Positions 10,837-22,341 of a stretch of 64,000 nucleotides of DNA are shown here, piece after piece; the stretch's first letter is position 1; every line of letters begins with the position of its first letter. The translations under genes were made by a program, and so were the position numbers. Under the pieces are notes generated by a model, which was not told where the DNA came from, ran no database searches, and was given only the letters and a program-made list of their open reading frames with translations. The DNA comes from Tupaia tana (Eukaryota; Chordata; Mammalia; Scandentia; Tupaiidae): positions 3,915,531 to 3,979,530 of the forward strand of contig JAKSZU010000027.1 of assembly GCA_026018925.1 (NCBI GenBank), in the 5' to 3' direction.

Positions 10837-12965
10837 AAAGACACGGCAGCCAAACGATGCACCAGTCGGAGAGAAGCGCTGTCCTGAGCTGCGTCAGTGA
10901 CCATTTCCAGGTGTCATAGCTTCAGAAGCCACTGCAGTGTTTATGCCACAGTCCTACCGTCCCAGACTCCTCCAGCGGAGGACAGCAGTCCCGCCCGGTG
11001 AGAGCGCTCTCGTGGCAAAGCCCGCTGTGCCAGCCCAGCTCTCCCTCGCCGGCAGTCAGGCTAAGACTGTCAGGCTGCATTCCCACCTGAGGTGCCTTCC
11101 CCTCTGCACACTAAAAACGAGCACTTGCCAGCCCTCCGCTTCCGAGGCCTCTCTCTCTCACTCTCCTGCTTGGCTCCCACTCGGCCTCCAGTCACAGCGC
11201 CACGCACCCTCTCCCTGCCCATCCATCTCCTTACCAGGTTCTTTTCCCATCTGCTTCTCGATATTCCTCGGCCTCACCTTGACCAAGGTCCTCCCCTCCT
11301 CTACCTGCAATCCCTGGTCAGTCCTACGTACACCTGCAAACACACTTACTCATCTTTGTCTTACCGATGCTTGGAAACGCTCACACATAATAATTAAAGA
11401 AGTTCATGCCGACATCCATGCTAATGACCCAAATGTGTACCCTTCACCCCCAGTGCTGGGTCTGCCAGGCGTCTATAAGCCGCCCTCCCAGAACCCGTCT
11501 GAGAGTCAGCCTGGGATGTTCGTGACAAGAGCAGGCAGCCAAGAACTCCTGCACCAGGTGCGTCTATCCTTTCAGGTGTCTTTCGGCCTCTCTGCTAAGT
11601 ACCTGAGGCCTGACCATTCCACCGCTGCCAATGAAGCTTAGGCGGGCCTCGCCTGGCCCCCCACCCAGGGGGATCTAGACCAGGAAACAAAGACGACTCC
11701 GGCTGAACGCAGAAATGCTGCTGAACAGCTGAGACTGGGTCACCAGCGTTAGCCCTCTGTGCTTTATTCTACTCAGAGAAAACCTGGTTCCATCCCTACA
11801 CATCGAAGTCCGCTGGCAGGCCAGCCCTGCTGGTCTCCACGCCCCAGGCACGGCTGAACCTCTGCACAGCCCAGAAGGCAGGGCCACGCTGGCACCATGC
11901 CGAACACAAGGTCTTAGGGACAAACAGAAACCAGAAGCCCGGAGACAGGGACTAATCTGTTCTTCCTCCATGTTTCTCATCCTTCACACACTCCAGTAAC
12001 GGTTGCACGTGACATGTCTAAATGACACATGCCACTCAAAGCAGCTTTCCCATTCACAAATGAAAGTCTCCCTCTCTTCCAAATATTTCACCAATAATGT
12101 GCCAATAATGCCACGCCCTCATCCACGGCACTTCAGACAATGGAAGGCACGCCACACACTTCTCTGGTAGGGCACGCCACCCCGTCAGCTTTCCAAGAGC
12201 CATTTCCAGACAAACCAAGAGGGAGCAGGGGCGGCGAGCGGGAGGGACAGCAGCGAGTCTGCCGGCCTGGTGACTGCCAGTGGGGTTACCCCATCATGAG
12301 AGGGTTCTTCTTTAAGCCATAAAAGCATACAGGAAGAACAGTAAGTCCTCTTGCAAGTTTTGTTCTCCATTCAGAACCCACTTTGAGGGATGATATGAAT
12401 GTAAATAAGACAAAGAACGGACTAGAAGAAAAAAACAGAATGCAAATTCCCTGGACATAAAAGCGAACTTTAAAGAAAGTAAACAATGAATATCAACCTC
12501 GCTGGGAGTTCGATTTCATTCAAAAATTGATACGCATTTGGAAATTAAATATCTAATTTGATAAACATGATGAATAATCCAATACTTTGGGTAAGTATCT
12601 TTTTCCCATCAAGCACTTTATGCAAGAACTCTATCCTCAAAGCTCCGTTACTAAAGTATTCCAATGTGCTCAGTTACTAAGAAGAGAACTCTTTATTTTG
12701 CCTCATTCATATTACACTTTACATTTATAGTGTTAATTTCATGGGGGTCTAACACCCTAATCCTCCTAGAATTTTACATTTTCATAAAGAAAAAGGAAAC
12801 ACATCCCTGTTTAAAACGGTGTTACTTTTCTTAAAGTCGATACACAATAATTGTAGATATGTACTTATGAGATATAGTATAATTTTTTTGCTATACAAAT
12901 ACAATGTGTAGTGATTAAATTAGGATAATTAGCATTTTAAATTGATCTCTACAAAATATGTACCT
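10837..12965. other. GC-richer tract without a demonstrable gene
   Basis: From about 10.85 to 12.35 kb the GC content is higher. The longest open frame (10937-11641, 234 codons) is rich in Pro, Ser and Leu and has no domain, promoter or splice context that I can recognise. It is best read as chance. Parts may be very old repeat. Confidence 0.5.
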
Positions 12966-12974
12966 CAATCTCCT

Positions 12975-13072
12975 AGACAGACAGATGGATGGACAGAGAT
13001 AGATGCTAGCTAGCTAGCTAGCTAGCTAGATGATAGAGAGATATATATAGAGAGATGATAGATAGATATAAG
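12975..13072. repeat. Compound microsatellite including palindromic (GCTA)n
   Basis: Short GACA/GATG runs pass into about six units of GCTA near 13006-13029, then GATA runs. The GCTA part is self-complementary. Confidence 0.9.
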
Positions 13073-15489
13073 GGAAAAGAAGCATTAAAAACATGAAGGA
13101 AATAAGAACAGTCGAGCAGTGGGCCAGTAGTAAGTAAATTTCAGTTCGTTTGAAGCACTGAGTAATTTTAATCTGTACCTTAAGAGAGCATCTAGCTGGT
13201 AAAACAAGCGACAAGAGAAAAGAGCTAATACCCCCTCCTGTGATCCATTTATCCGATTTGTGGACTCTCACTGCAGGTGGTTGCTGAGACAATATCATAA
13301 AAGATTTCTAAAACAAAATGGATAAATATGACCATTTACTTAAAATTCAGGCAGTTCTTCAAAACTGTATTTCTATTCACGGTGCCCAATTATCTACAAG
13401 GTACACACACACGCTGCAATACAAGCCATTATGATTGATTTTTTTAAACAAAAATACTAGCACGTATATATACAAAATGAATCTTATCTCCTTCAAAGTA
13501 TCCATCTTGAGCAGTTATACATCAATTCTGCTGAAGGAAATTTTAAAAGATGTATTCCAAAAGTGCTTTGATTGATGGATTATGTGTATACCTTCCCAAG
13601 GGGACTACCTCATAGAGAATAGCACACATTTAATAAATAAGCTAGATAGATTTGTTAAAACACTTGCCTAATTTACAGTCACATCTAATACGGGGGGGGG
13701 GGGGGGGAGAAGCTGTAAAATATACAAATGTCTTTAAGCAAATTAACTTTCATTTAAAATGGACACACAAATTAAATCTTCCCTTGCTGCCTACTCCTAG
13801 GTGGGTATTACTGAGTCAAAGGAGGCTAAGGCACCTCTAGGTTCACCACCTTTTGAGATCGGAATGAGTGTTAAGTACAAAGAAAGAAAAATCCTCAAAC
13901 CTACAGCAGGCAATAAATTCACTGAGGGTAATCTTTAAAATCTATAAATACAATTTTTTAGAGTTTTACAAAGCTTACTTCATCTTTCACTTTTAGCGGT
14001 AGTGGATACAAAAGCTGTTGTAATTACAAATAACAGTTCACCAAAAATGCAGCTTACATTGAAATAATATTACCTCTAAAAAAAATCAAACTACTGTCAA
14101 TTACATTCTAGCTCTTTAAGAACAGTAACTTTTACTCTGATCCGTTCAGTGTATTGAAACGGGAATAATGAAAAACACACTTGGAAGTTGTAATCACTGT
14201 GTGCACTCACCTAAATAAAAATACACACAAACATCTTTAAATAAACATACTTATTTCAAATGATCTCTACCTAAAAAACTCTCTCCCAAGTCGTTTTTCT
14301 TTACCTTTTTTTTTTTCAAATACGAGACATGTAACTTTACTGTATTTTTTTTTTCTGAAAGTGATACAAAACAAATACTTTGACCACAGACACTGGGTGT
14401 TCATGCCTTCAACCAAACCACTGCAATTAATATGAAATTCTAAATACAGAATATAATGCCACATAAATAGTGTAACAGCCAAGGACTGTCGAAGAAGCCA
14501 TATGTTTTTTCCCATTGTTCAAAAAAAGGAGATGACTTCCCGTCACTTATGTTTCTGATTAGCAAGGTGATTTATGCCACAGTCACTAAAAATGCCGGCG
14601 AGTGAATGAGAAGATGCGTGGTGACTGCACCAGATGTGCACAATAAACAGGGATCCCATTGTAATCTCTGGTGCTTAGCTTATATGGAGGTAACGCAGGG
14701 AACACTCCTGGATATGGCAGAGTCACTCTCTTTTTACATTTGACTATAAATGATATGAAATAAATTGTGTGTTTTATACTTTATGGCATGCATACATTGA
14801 TAAATTGCGTACCATTTTGTATCCCGACTTATCTACAAGACAAACCTGGCTAAGATCATGGGGATTAATTGCTTCAGAAGTGTGAAATGCAGCTCTTCCA
14901 TTCTTTTCTGCACACTCAGTGAAGAAACAATGATTAATCACTGTTTAACTATTCTCTCGAGGATCTACAAGATTGCCAAAGCAGGACTTATCCTCATAAA
15001 TTCAAAAAATACAGGTTTAGATTTGTTGCCAGCAACGGAAAGAAGGTGAACTTAAACCAATTTGTTATCAGATTAAAATTGTGTCAAGGTTTTAGAACCC
15101 TACTGGTACACAATTCCCTTTGAAGAGAGACTTCAATGAGAAATTAGATTAACATGCAAGATTACAAAAGCACATGAATTTTATAGAAGTAATAATAAGC
15201 TTTTTTAAATAACATATAAAATATCCTTGGCATAATAATGTCAACAAACTACCGAACTTAAGTTGGTAACCTCCTTTAATTATTTAAATACTTCAATACT
15301 TCTGTGTTATTTATAAGAATTAAAACTCATCTTACCGATAAAAAACATTTTAAATGGCTGTGCCACATAGAAAATATGGGTAAAACTGTCCAATTCAACA
15401 GTACAACATAAAAAAAGTTTTAAGTCTTTATAAGACTGAAAACATAAATTTTTAAACTTCTAAGCCTGAAGTACAAATGATACAAGACA
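13073..15489. other. Unique AT-rich DNA
   Basis: No repeat family or gene is recognised apart from a run of 16 G at 13692-13707 and short poly-T tracts. Scattered open frames (such as 14267-14515 on the minus strand) have no support. Confidence 0.5.
13692..13707 (+). repeat. (G)16 homopolymer
   Basis: Sixteen consecutive G in an otherwise AT-rich region. Confidence 0.95.
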
Positions 15490-15501
15490 TATGTAACATT
15501 T

Positions 15502-15667
15502 CTTTAAGAATTATTTAATTTATTCTTATTTTTTTTAATTTGACCAGAGAGAAAGAGAGAGAGAGAGAGGGAAAGTGAGAAAGCAAGCCACCAGGTCAAA
15601 GACTCAAACCATGGTCAACCATGTGGGGAGTCCAACGCCTTAACTACCAAACCACCTGCTGACCCCG
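15502..15667 (-). mobile_element. Family B SINE, first of two at one target site
   Basis: Read on the minus strand, with AT-rich tail, GA-rich stretch and tRNA-like head ending CACCTGCTGACCCC. It is flanked by TATGTAACATTT at 15490-15501 and 15668-15679. Confidence 0.85.
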
Positions 15668-15679
15668 TATGTAACATTT

Positions 15680-15843
15680 TTAAAAATATTTTTAAAGAAT
15701 TATTCATTTAACTTTATTTATTATTATTATTACTATTCAATTTGACCAGAGGGAGAAAGCAAGCTGCCAGGTCCAGGACTCAAACTGCAATCATTCATGT
15801 AGGAGCCCAGAGCCTTAACCACTATGCCACCTGCCAGTCACCA
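15680..15843 (-). mobile_element. Family B SINE, second of two at the same target site
   Basis: Same orientation and same length class as its neighbour, with its own AT-rich tail and head. It is flanked by TATGTAACATTT at 15668-15679 and again at 15844-15855. The three copies of the 12-mer bracket two SINEs. Confidence 0.85.
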
Positions 15844-16335
15844 TATGTAACATTTTAAAGGGAAGTATATAACAGCAGCAGTTTCAAATATATTCAAAAT
15901 AATTTAGTTTTCCAAAATATTCAATGTTCACTAGCATACTAAATCAATTCACTCTAACATAGAGGCAAACATATTATTTATATTATTTACAAAATTTTGA
16001 ACACATTTTTAATAACTGAAACCTTATTCTCTCTCAATAATAAATAAAATCTTAGCAGCATAACTGCCAAATCATTACAAATTAAATCAAAGATTGTTTT
16101 ATAATCCCCTTTAAGTGGGTCAACTATTGACAGATGACAAAGTATTCCTAAAGTGGAAATAAACTAAAAACTTCAGATTGCTATGTAGAAGAGCAACAGC
16201 TGATGAGTGTACTTTATATAGATGAATGTAAAATAGAAATATAACCGCCTTCCAATTACACAGGGCTAACTCCTGGCTGACTGTGCGTTGATGTCACTTC
16301 CCCCTTCCCACTCGTCAGTCTTCCCACTGGTCTTT

Positions 16336-16608
16336 TTTTTTTTTTTTTTCTTTTTTTGGAGAGGTTTTTGCTATAGGGCGCGTGCGCTCGCCAGACAGAC
16401 AGAGAGAGACAGAGAGATAGAAAGCAGGAAATCACCCCCCAGGGGGGATGGCCACGCCGCAATCCCTTCTCCTCCATTCTCCTCTCGGGATCTTGGGCAC
16501 GCACGCACACGCGCCCGGCGTGAGTTTAAGCCGCCGGGTCCGGGACTCGAACCGCAGTCGAGTACGTGGGAGTCCAGCGACATAGCCATTACACTAACTG
16601 CTGGTCCC
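16336..16608 (-). mobile_element. Family A1 SINE, young, with TSD
   Basis: A full-length minus-strand copy with perfect 13-bp duplication CCCACTGGTCTTT at 16323-16335 and 16609-16621. Nearly identical to the copy at 40953-41231, sharing AAAGCAGGAAATC where other copies read AAAGCGAGAAATC, so the two form a young subgroup. Confidence 0.95.
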
Positions 16609-16877
16609 CCCACTGGTCTTTGTCTGAAGTCTGCGGAGGCGAGTGGTCAGCCGTCAAGTCCTCTGGCAGAAGTGAGAAAGCAAAGACAAAGCGGATTCTG
16701 CGTTTTCCACCTCTCGGCTGTATCTAGGACTAGCTGTCTCTCCACTGTCACGAAAGCGAAAGCTATGTCTCGTGCACACACAGTTAAAAACCTAAAATAT
16801 TCATAGTAAATTTGGTAAAAAAAAAAAAAAAAAAAATTGATTTCCTTACATCATCCAATAAAAAAAGTAACACATCT

Positions 16878-17142
16878 GGGGCCAGCCCAGTAGTGCAGAG
16901 ATTAAAGCATAGTGCTTAGGGACCAGCATCTCACATGGTGACAGTGGTTCAAGTCCTGGCCCAGAAGCTTGAAAAACATGCCCTGTTCCTATGTGTGTAT
17001 GCCCCAAATGCTGGCAAGGACAGAGAGAGAGAGAGAAAGGACAAACGACTGCAGCATGACTGTGCCTCCTTGGGGAGAGGGGGCTCTCTCTTCATCTCCT
17101 TCTGGTGAGAGAATGCACCCTCTGATAATTAAAAATAAAAAA
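16878..17142 (+). mobile_element. Family C SINE
   Basis: It begins GGGGCCAGCCCAGTAGTGCA, has B box GGTTCAAGTCC, a CTTGAAAAACATGCC block, and an end near GCACCCTCTGATAATTAAA. The head looks slightly expanded (extra segment around 16914-16930). Confidence 0.8.
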
Positions 17143-18121
17143 CAGGACATACTATTTTTTTTTTTTAATTCAGCAGTTCGCTGACTCCCTGCCGTAGGGT
17201 AAATAGCTCATAAATATTGATTAAATGAACAGATGAATTCAGAATGATTTTACTCTCAAAGCTAAGAACAGTTTCAAGTCCATAAACAGATAATTGCCCT
17301 TTCACCTTTTCCCTACATTTCCAAACATCTCCATTTAAGATTTCCAATTTAATTAAATATTGAGAAGAACCATCTTTATGTTGCGGTACTCAAACACACC
17401 ACCAGCATGAAACCCTAGAGAGGTGCCAGTTTGTCTCGTCTCACTTAGATTGGAGTTTCACAGGTGGACATAAACACTAGCTTTCAAGGGAACCAAAGTG
17501 TACCAGAATAAGATGGCTGGAACTGCGACTGTAACATTCCTACAACGAGCTGATGCTCCTGAAGGGACAGTCACTGGAAATGGTAGGGCGCGGTTAACCT
17601 TAGGCGGAGAAAGGCCCCAGATGCTACAAGGGTGACTCGCTGGAGGAATGCACATGGAAACCCAGGGAGGGAAATGCATGAAAAGCAGTTAAGTGATCTA
17701 GTACTTAGCAGGGAATCGCGAAGGAGATGTTGGAAGAGCTGGCTGTAAGCGCATTGCCTATTCCCTTGTGAAAAAGAAGATCCCTGAGGACCCTCCTCAA
17801 GAGTCAGTCCCTAAAGTTCTGACTCTTCTCTACAAACAAAAGCACATTTAGCACATTAGACCATTACGTAACGTAGGTACTGACCAAAAGAAACGGAGGG
17901 AAAGCGCATTCTTTCTCTAAAGGGGATGAAAGAAGCCAGAACCCACCAAACTACAGGTAGACCAAGTCCAAGGCATCTCGTTTTTAATTATGATTTCCAC
18001 AGCAGGTGCTCCCAAAGACAGTGCTCGTAAACTGCGCACCGACCGTCCGACTCTGAGCGACCGTGTCCGGGGCAGACGAGTGACAGCCAGATGACAGGCG
18101 GTGTCACACCAGACATCGTAC
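17143..18121. other. No feature recognised
   Basis: Unique sequence of mixed composition. Short open frames only. Confidence 0.5.
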
Positions 18122-18227
18122 CCATAACACACCAGCGTGAGTCTCAAGCCTCTGAGTACAGGACTTGAACTGCGGTCATTTATGTGGGAGTCCAGCAACA
18201 TGACCATTAGGCCATCTGCTGGTCCCC
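18122..18227 (-). mobile_element. Family A SINE head fragment
   Basis: Only the tRNA-like half is present on the minus strand, ending at the reverse complement of GGGGACCAGCAG. B box GGTTCAAGTCC on that strand. Confidence 0.75.
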
Positions 18228-18429
18228 AAATAGAAGTCTTTTTTTTTTTTTTTAATAAAAAAGTTGTGTTTACTTAGAAGAATTCAGAATGTCAACAAAA
18301 CAGCTGCAACTTTTCTTTTTTTTTTTTTTTTTTGCAATTACAGAGTAGTATTCGGTTAACAGAACAATTATTTCGTAAATACAAGTCTTTCAAAGACCTA
18401 GATTCCAGTGCCCTCTCTCATTTAATCCC

Positions 18430-18790
18430 TATCTGCTCACTTTGCTGCAGCCATAGTGACCTTGCGGCTGTTCCTGGGACGCGGTGACATCTCTGCCCCC
18501 GGCCTTGGCAGGGCTTGCTCCTTGTGTTGAGACACTCCCTCCTTCACCTTGGGATCTATACTCGGGTGTCGGCTTCCCAGTGAGGCTTTTCCTGACCACC
18601 GTATTTAAGCATTTCCATCCCCCTTGGCTTCTCGCTCTCTCGTACTCCGTGAAGTCGCTGTCTAACCTATCCGGACGTCACTTACGTACTGTTTCTTGCC
18701 AGCCTCCCACATTAAAATGTTAGGTTGAATCTAGCTAAAGATTGCGGTCTATTTTAACTGTAATAGCACTTATACAAGTCTCCAGTGAGC
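18430..18790 (+). mobile_element. L2-like LINE remnant
   Basis: The order of motifs (CTTGCTCC, then GTGAGGCTTTTCCTGACCACC, then CTAACCTATCC and TTAAAATGTTAGG) follows the mammal-wide L2 3' region as I remember it. Strongly decayed. Confidence 0.5.
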
Positions 18791-19069
18791 GGGACTTACC
18801 ATGTCTCAGGGGGAAAAATGGGTAGGAGGAAAACCCAGCACGAAGCCTTCAAAGTTCTTAGGGAAATTATTTGAAAACCTGCAAGACTGTTGCCGGTGCA
18901 GTGCAGGAGAGGAAGAAGTCTCTGGGTGTGAGTGCACCCACTGTGGCCGGGGGCGTCTCTCATGCACACAAACGTGATCTCTAGCATAAAAAAAGTTTTG
19001 TCTAAAGCTGTGAAACCATGGTGGAACAGTCCGGTAACTGCTCAGAAAGCCGAGTACGGAATTCCGAGA

Positions 19070-19600
19070 TGCCCAGCTCTTCCGTCCCTGGGCTGCACCT
19101 GGAAGGGCTGAGAACCGGCCTCGACACGGGTGCGTGCACACACACACTCGCGTAAGGGCAGTGCCGGTCACAGCAGCCAAAGGCAGACACACGCAGGTCG
19201 CTCACCACGGAGCATGGCAGCCACGTGCTGGGCCCACACACGACGGAATACGAGCCAGCCACGGAAAGGAACGTAGACTTGAGGGAGGCAACGGCGTGGG
19301 TGGGGGCTGGAAGCGCAGTGCTCAGTGAGAGAAGTGGACACAGAAGGTCACCTATGGTGTGACTCAGACACACGGCATATAGACAGAGGTGTATGCACAA
19401 AATCAGGATGCAGGCCGATGGACATCCGACGCTGGGGGTAGGACAGGGACGTGAAACGGCTGAACAGACGCGGTGTTTGGGCTGAGGGGTGGAGGTGTTT
19501 GGGCCAGAGCGTGGTACAGGCTGCCCAGCACCAGGAAGGTACTAACTGCCTCTGTTCACTGAATAATGCTAAGGATCTTCTGCCTTTAATCTCCTGTTTC
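19070..19600 (+). mobile_element. Old L1 3' region remnant
   Basis: GGAATACGAGCCAGCCACGGAAAGG and the following stretch resemble the end of L1 ORF2 and the 3' UTR of mammalian L1M elements. Diverged but unusually rich in retained CpG. Confidence 0.55.
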
Positions 19601-20173
19601 CTTATGTCCAGAGTACCTAGAGACGTCCGCACATTTCTACGTTCTTTAACTTTGGAAGGCTCTTAGGATGGCTTTGTCAAAAGCATTTAGCTGAGGTTCA
19701 CCAATTACATAAGTTTCAATTCATTTTTTCTACTGTATTTAAAGTAAAATAAAAATGACAGATTTTATTTTGAAAAAGGTTATATCAGTTTATCTTTATG
19801 CAATAGGATTAGGGATAATTTTCATCTTCTTTACACTTTTCTGAATTCATCAAACTTTTTAACACAAAATATTACTCTTATAATCTGAAAGAAAGTTCTA
19901 CAATGGACTAAGAGGTAAAAATATTAAAATAAGAATGAGTATTAGGAGCAACGACTTTGGGAAAGAATCTGGGTTATTCTCTGCTGATATACAGGGATAC
20001 AGGACTTTAAAAGTTTAAAATGCTTCAAACCAAAAATGATTTGAGACCATTGGCATGCACATATAATTTATCCTCCGCCCCAAAAAAAGAAGAAAATAAA
20101 TATATATACAAGAGACTGTATATAAAGGCATGATTCTATCAAAGATTTATTCTGTTTCTTTTTCTTCTTCTTC

Positions 20174-20390
20174 TTTTTTTTTTTTTTTAATTTGGCAGAG
20201 GGCAGAGAGCATCCCCCCAGCGGGTGCGGTCAGGCAATCCTCGCTCTTCCATTTCTCCATCCTGTCAGGGTTCTGAGCGTGCACACCACACGCGCCCAGT
20301 GTGTTTTTCAAGAGGCCAGGGCCAGGATTTGGAAAACACTGGCCATGTGGTACGAGGCTTCCTTACCCACTGGGCCATGGGCTAGCCCCT
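20174..20390 (-). mobile_element. Family C SINE
   Basis: Poly-T followed by a reversed family C body (GTGTTTTTCAAGAGGCCAGG) and a head ending GGGCCATGGGCTAGCCCC. Confidence 0.75.
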
Positions 20391-22136
20391 TTCGCTGCTC
20401 AAATTTTGGGCTCTGACTGCTTGTACCTGCGTGGTTACTACAGACAAACCTGGAGGGCTGAGGTACTGTGACACTGTGCGCTTTGATTTCTGGCCCATAG
20501 TTCCCGGCCCAGCTTTGGGACAGCTGCAGAGAGAGAAAAGCCAGGTCTCACCTTCTTCCTGCACTCCTTTCATCCGTCCCAAGGTGGGTCACAGACATTC
20601 ATTCCAGAAGGGTCTTGCCCCATACCCAGGAAGAAGCAATGCCACAAGAGACCACCATTTTAGGAAGACGGCCTTGCTGGGTCTCCCAGCCAGAGGGTGA
20701 GCATTTCGTGCTTACGGAATGAAGTCACGGTAAGGACTCAAAAACAGGGTTAGTGAGCTCCCGGGCAGCTGGACACACAAAGGCTTCTGGGGAGGACACA
20801 CAAAGACCTTCCCCACGCCGGGAGGGCGGCACCCCGACTCCGCAGGGAATGAAGGACCTGTGCTGTGGCCCTCTCAGGTCTCCCCCATGCACCTGTTTGC
20901 CTGGCTGTTTGTCTGCGATCTTCAAAACACCCTCGACAAGGAGGTGGTAACTGCGAGCAAGCACTTCCCTGATTTCTGTGAGTCCCTCTAACTACGAATG
21001 GAACCTGCGGAGGAGAGGGTTGGTGAGAACCTCAGAACCGCAATGGTGGCCATCAGTCGGACATTCGGAGGCCAGGCGTGGGACCCACACCTACGGCAGG
21101 TGTGCGTGGGGTGGAGGGGAGGCAGGGGGTGGTCCTGCAGTCCTGGAAAATGAACTCTGCACCTGGGGCACCTGATACGCTCTCCGGGGAGAGCGGATGG
21201 GCCGGACTGGAGGACACCCAGCTGGTGTCCACTGTAAGAGTGACTGCCCACTGACGGCTGGGGATAAGTCCCCACACAGTTTGGGACCAGAGTGATCTGC
21301 ACTGTGACAGTCAAAGAACAACGCCATGTTCCTCTGGACACAGGCACGTTCTAGCCTTTGCCAGTAGTTAGGCACGTCTGTCACTGAGGCCTCTGCTGGC
21401 TTGTGATGCGTGCGGAGAGGGTTGCGGGACCAGAGGTGACAGGAAATAAGGCAGCTCAACTGAGGGGGAAAGGGGGCGTGAAACCACCGCATTCTCTTTA
21501 TTTTCCCAACAAGTCATGAACAAACACCAAGCGATCTAGAGCAGAGTTTCTGAACTTGTAAAGACGACACGTGATCCAACAGGGAAGCACATGTATGGGC
21601 ACCAGCACACATGAAATGAAACATACCAAGGGTACAGTACCGCACACAGCGTATCTCGGGCGGGTAAGAACCAGTTAACTCCTGCTTCAGTTTCATCTAC
21701 ACCTCAGAAACTGACTCAAGTAAAATTCATTTCTTCTTATGGTTTGTAGTGGGAGAAAAGCTGTGCGTGCTACCTCCCTGAGGTACCTTTAACTCCACGT
21801 GGAACCATTCTAATCGTCTTAGATATTTAACAAATGTAAGGAGTAAACAAATAGGAAAAAAGAAAAACAAGAAAGGACTGTGGGTACAAAACCCACTCCC
21901 TCACGAAAGTGCTAGAAGGAAGACAACCAGGAAAGAAGTGAGAAGAACAGAGACTGGAGACTGGCCAATAGGACGTAGAAACACCCAGCCCAGGAAATGT
22001 GTTGAAGGCGACGTTACGCCTTGAAGGACCTTATCGTCTCAATTCGGCCGAAGTGTACAAACACAGAGATATTTTCGGTACAAAAACCTATAGAACACTT
22101 TACTGTGGTAAGATATTGTGAATATTCAGCTCTTAC
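20391..22136. other. GC-rich tract, no feature recognised
   Basis: A relatively CpG-rich section to about 21.5 kb with overlapping open frames on both strands, none with recognisable domains. Confidence 0.45.
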
Positions 22137-22341
22137 CTTTCAGGAGAACGTCACTGATCCACAAATCTAGCTGACACTTGCAAATGCATGCTCTTGTTTT
22201 GGGTGGAGGATGAGTTCAGGCTCAGTACGCAGAGCTCTCCAGACCGAAGCACTGGTTGGCAAACAGGATCTGAAGGCGGATCGAGAATCAGAGACCAGTC
22301 GATCGCTTTCTCAAGTGAGCCGCTAGGAAAACAGAATCTAC
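22137..22341 (-). other. Exon-like segment with splice-like borders (uncertain)
   Basis: On the minus strand a long CT run ending in TAG precedes this segment and GTAAGA follows it. One frame is open for about 64 codons and is rich in retained CpG, but a TGA stops it some 10 bases before the donor-like site, which argues against a normal internal coding exon. The CT run may be a plain microsatellite. I recognise no protein. Confidence 0.15.

Noticed and set aside
10937-11641. 234-codon plus-strand open frame
   Set aside because: GC-rich sequence with low stop density, Pro/Ser/Leu-rich product, no domain, no promoter or exon structure recognised. Kept only as a note.
15307-15460. Minus-strand exon-like segment with a GTAAGATG donor near 15335
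   Set aside because: One frame is open for some 34 codons, but the acceptor lacks a good pyrimidine tract and nothing is recognised; such matches are expected by chance in AT-rich DNA.
16288-16806. 172-codon plus-strand open frame, and similar ones at 40950, 47324, 53299 and 50731
   Set aside because: All cross young family A SINEs and share the same SINE-encoded peptide pattern in each of three frames.
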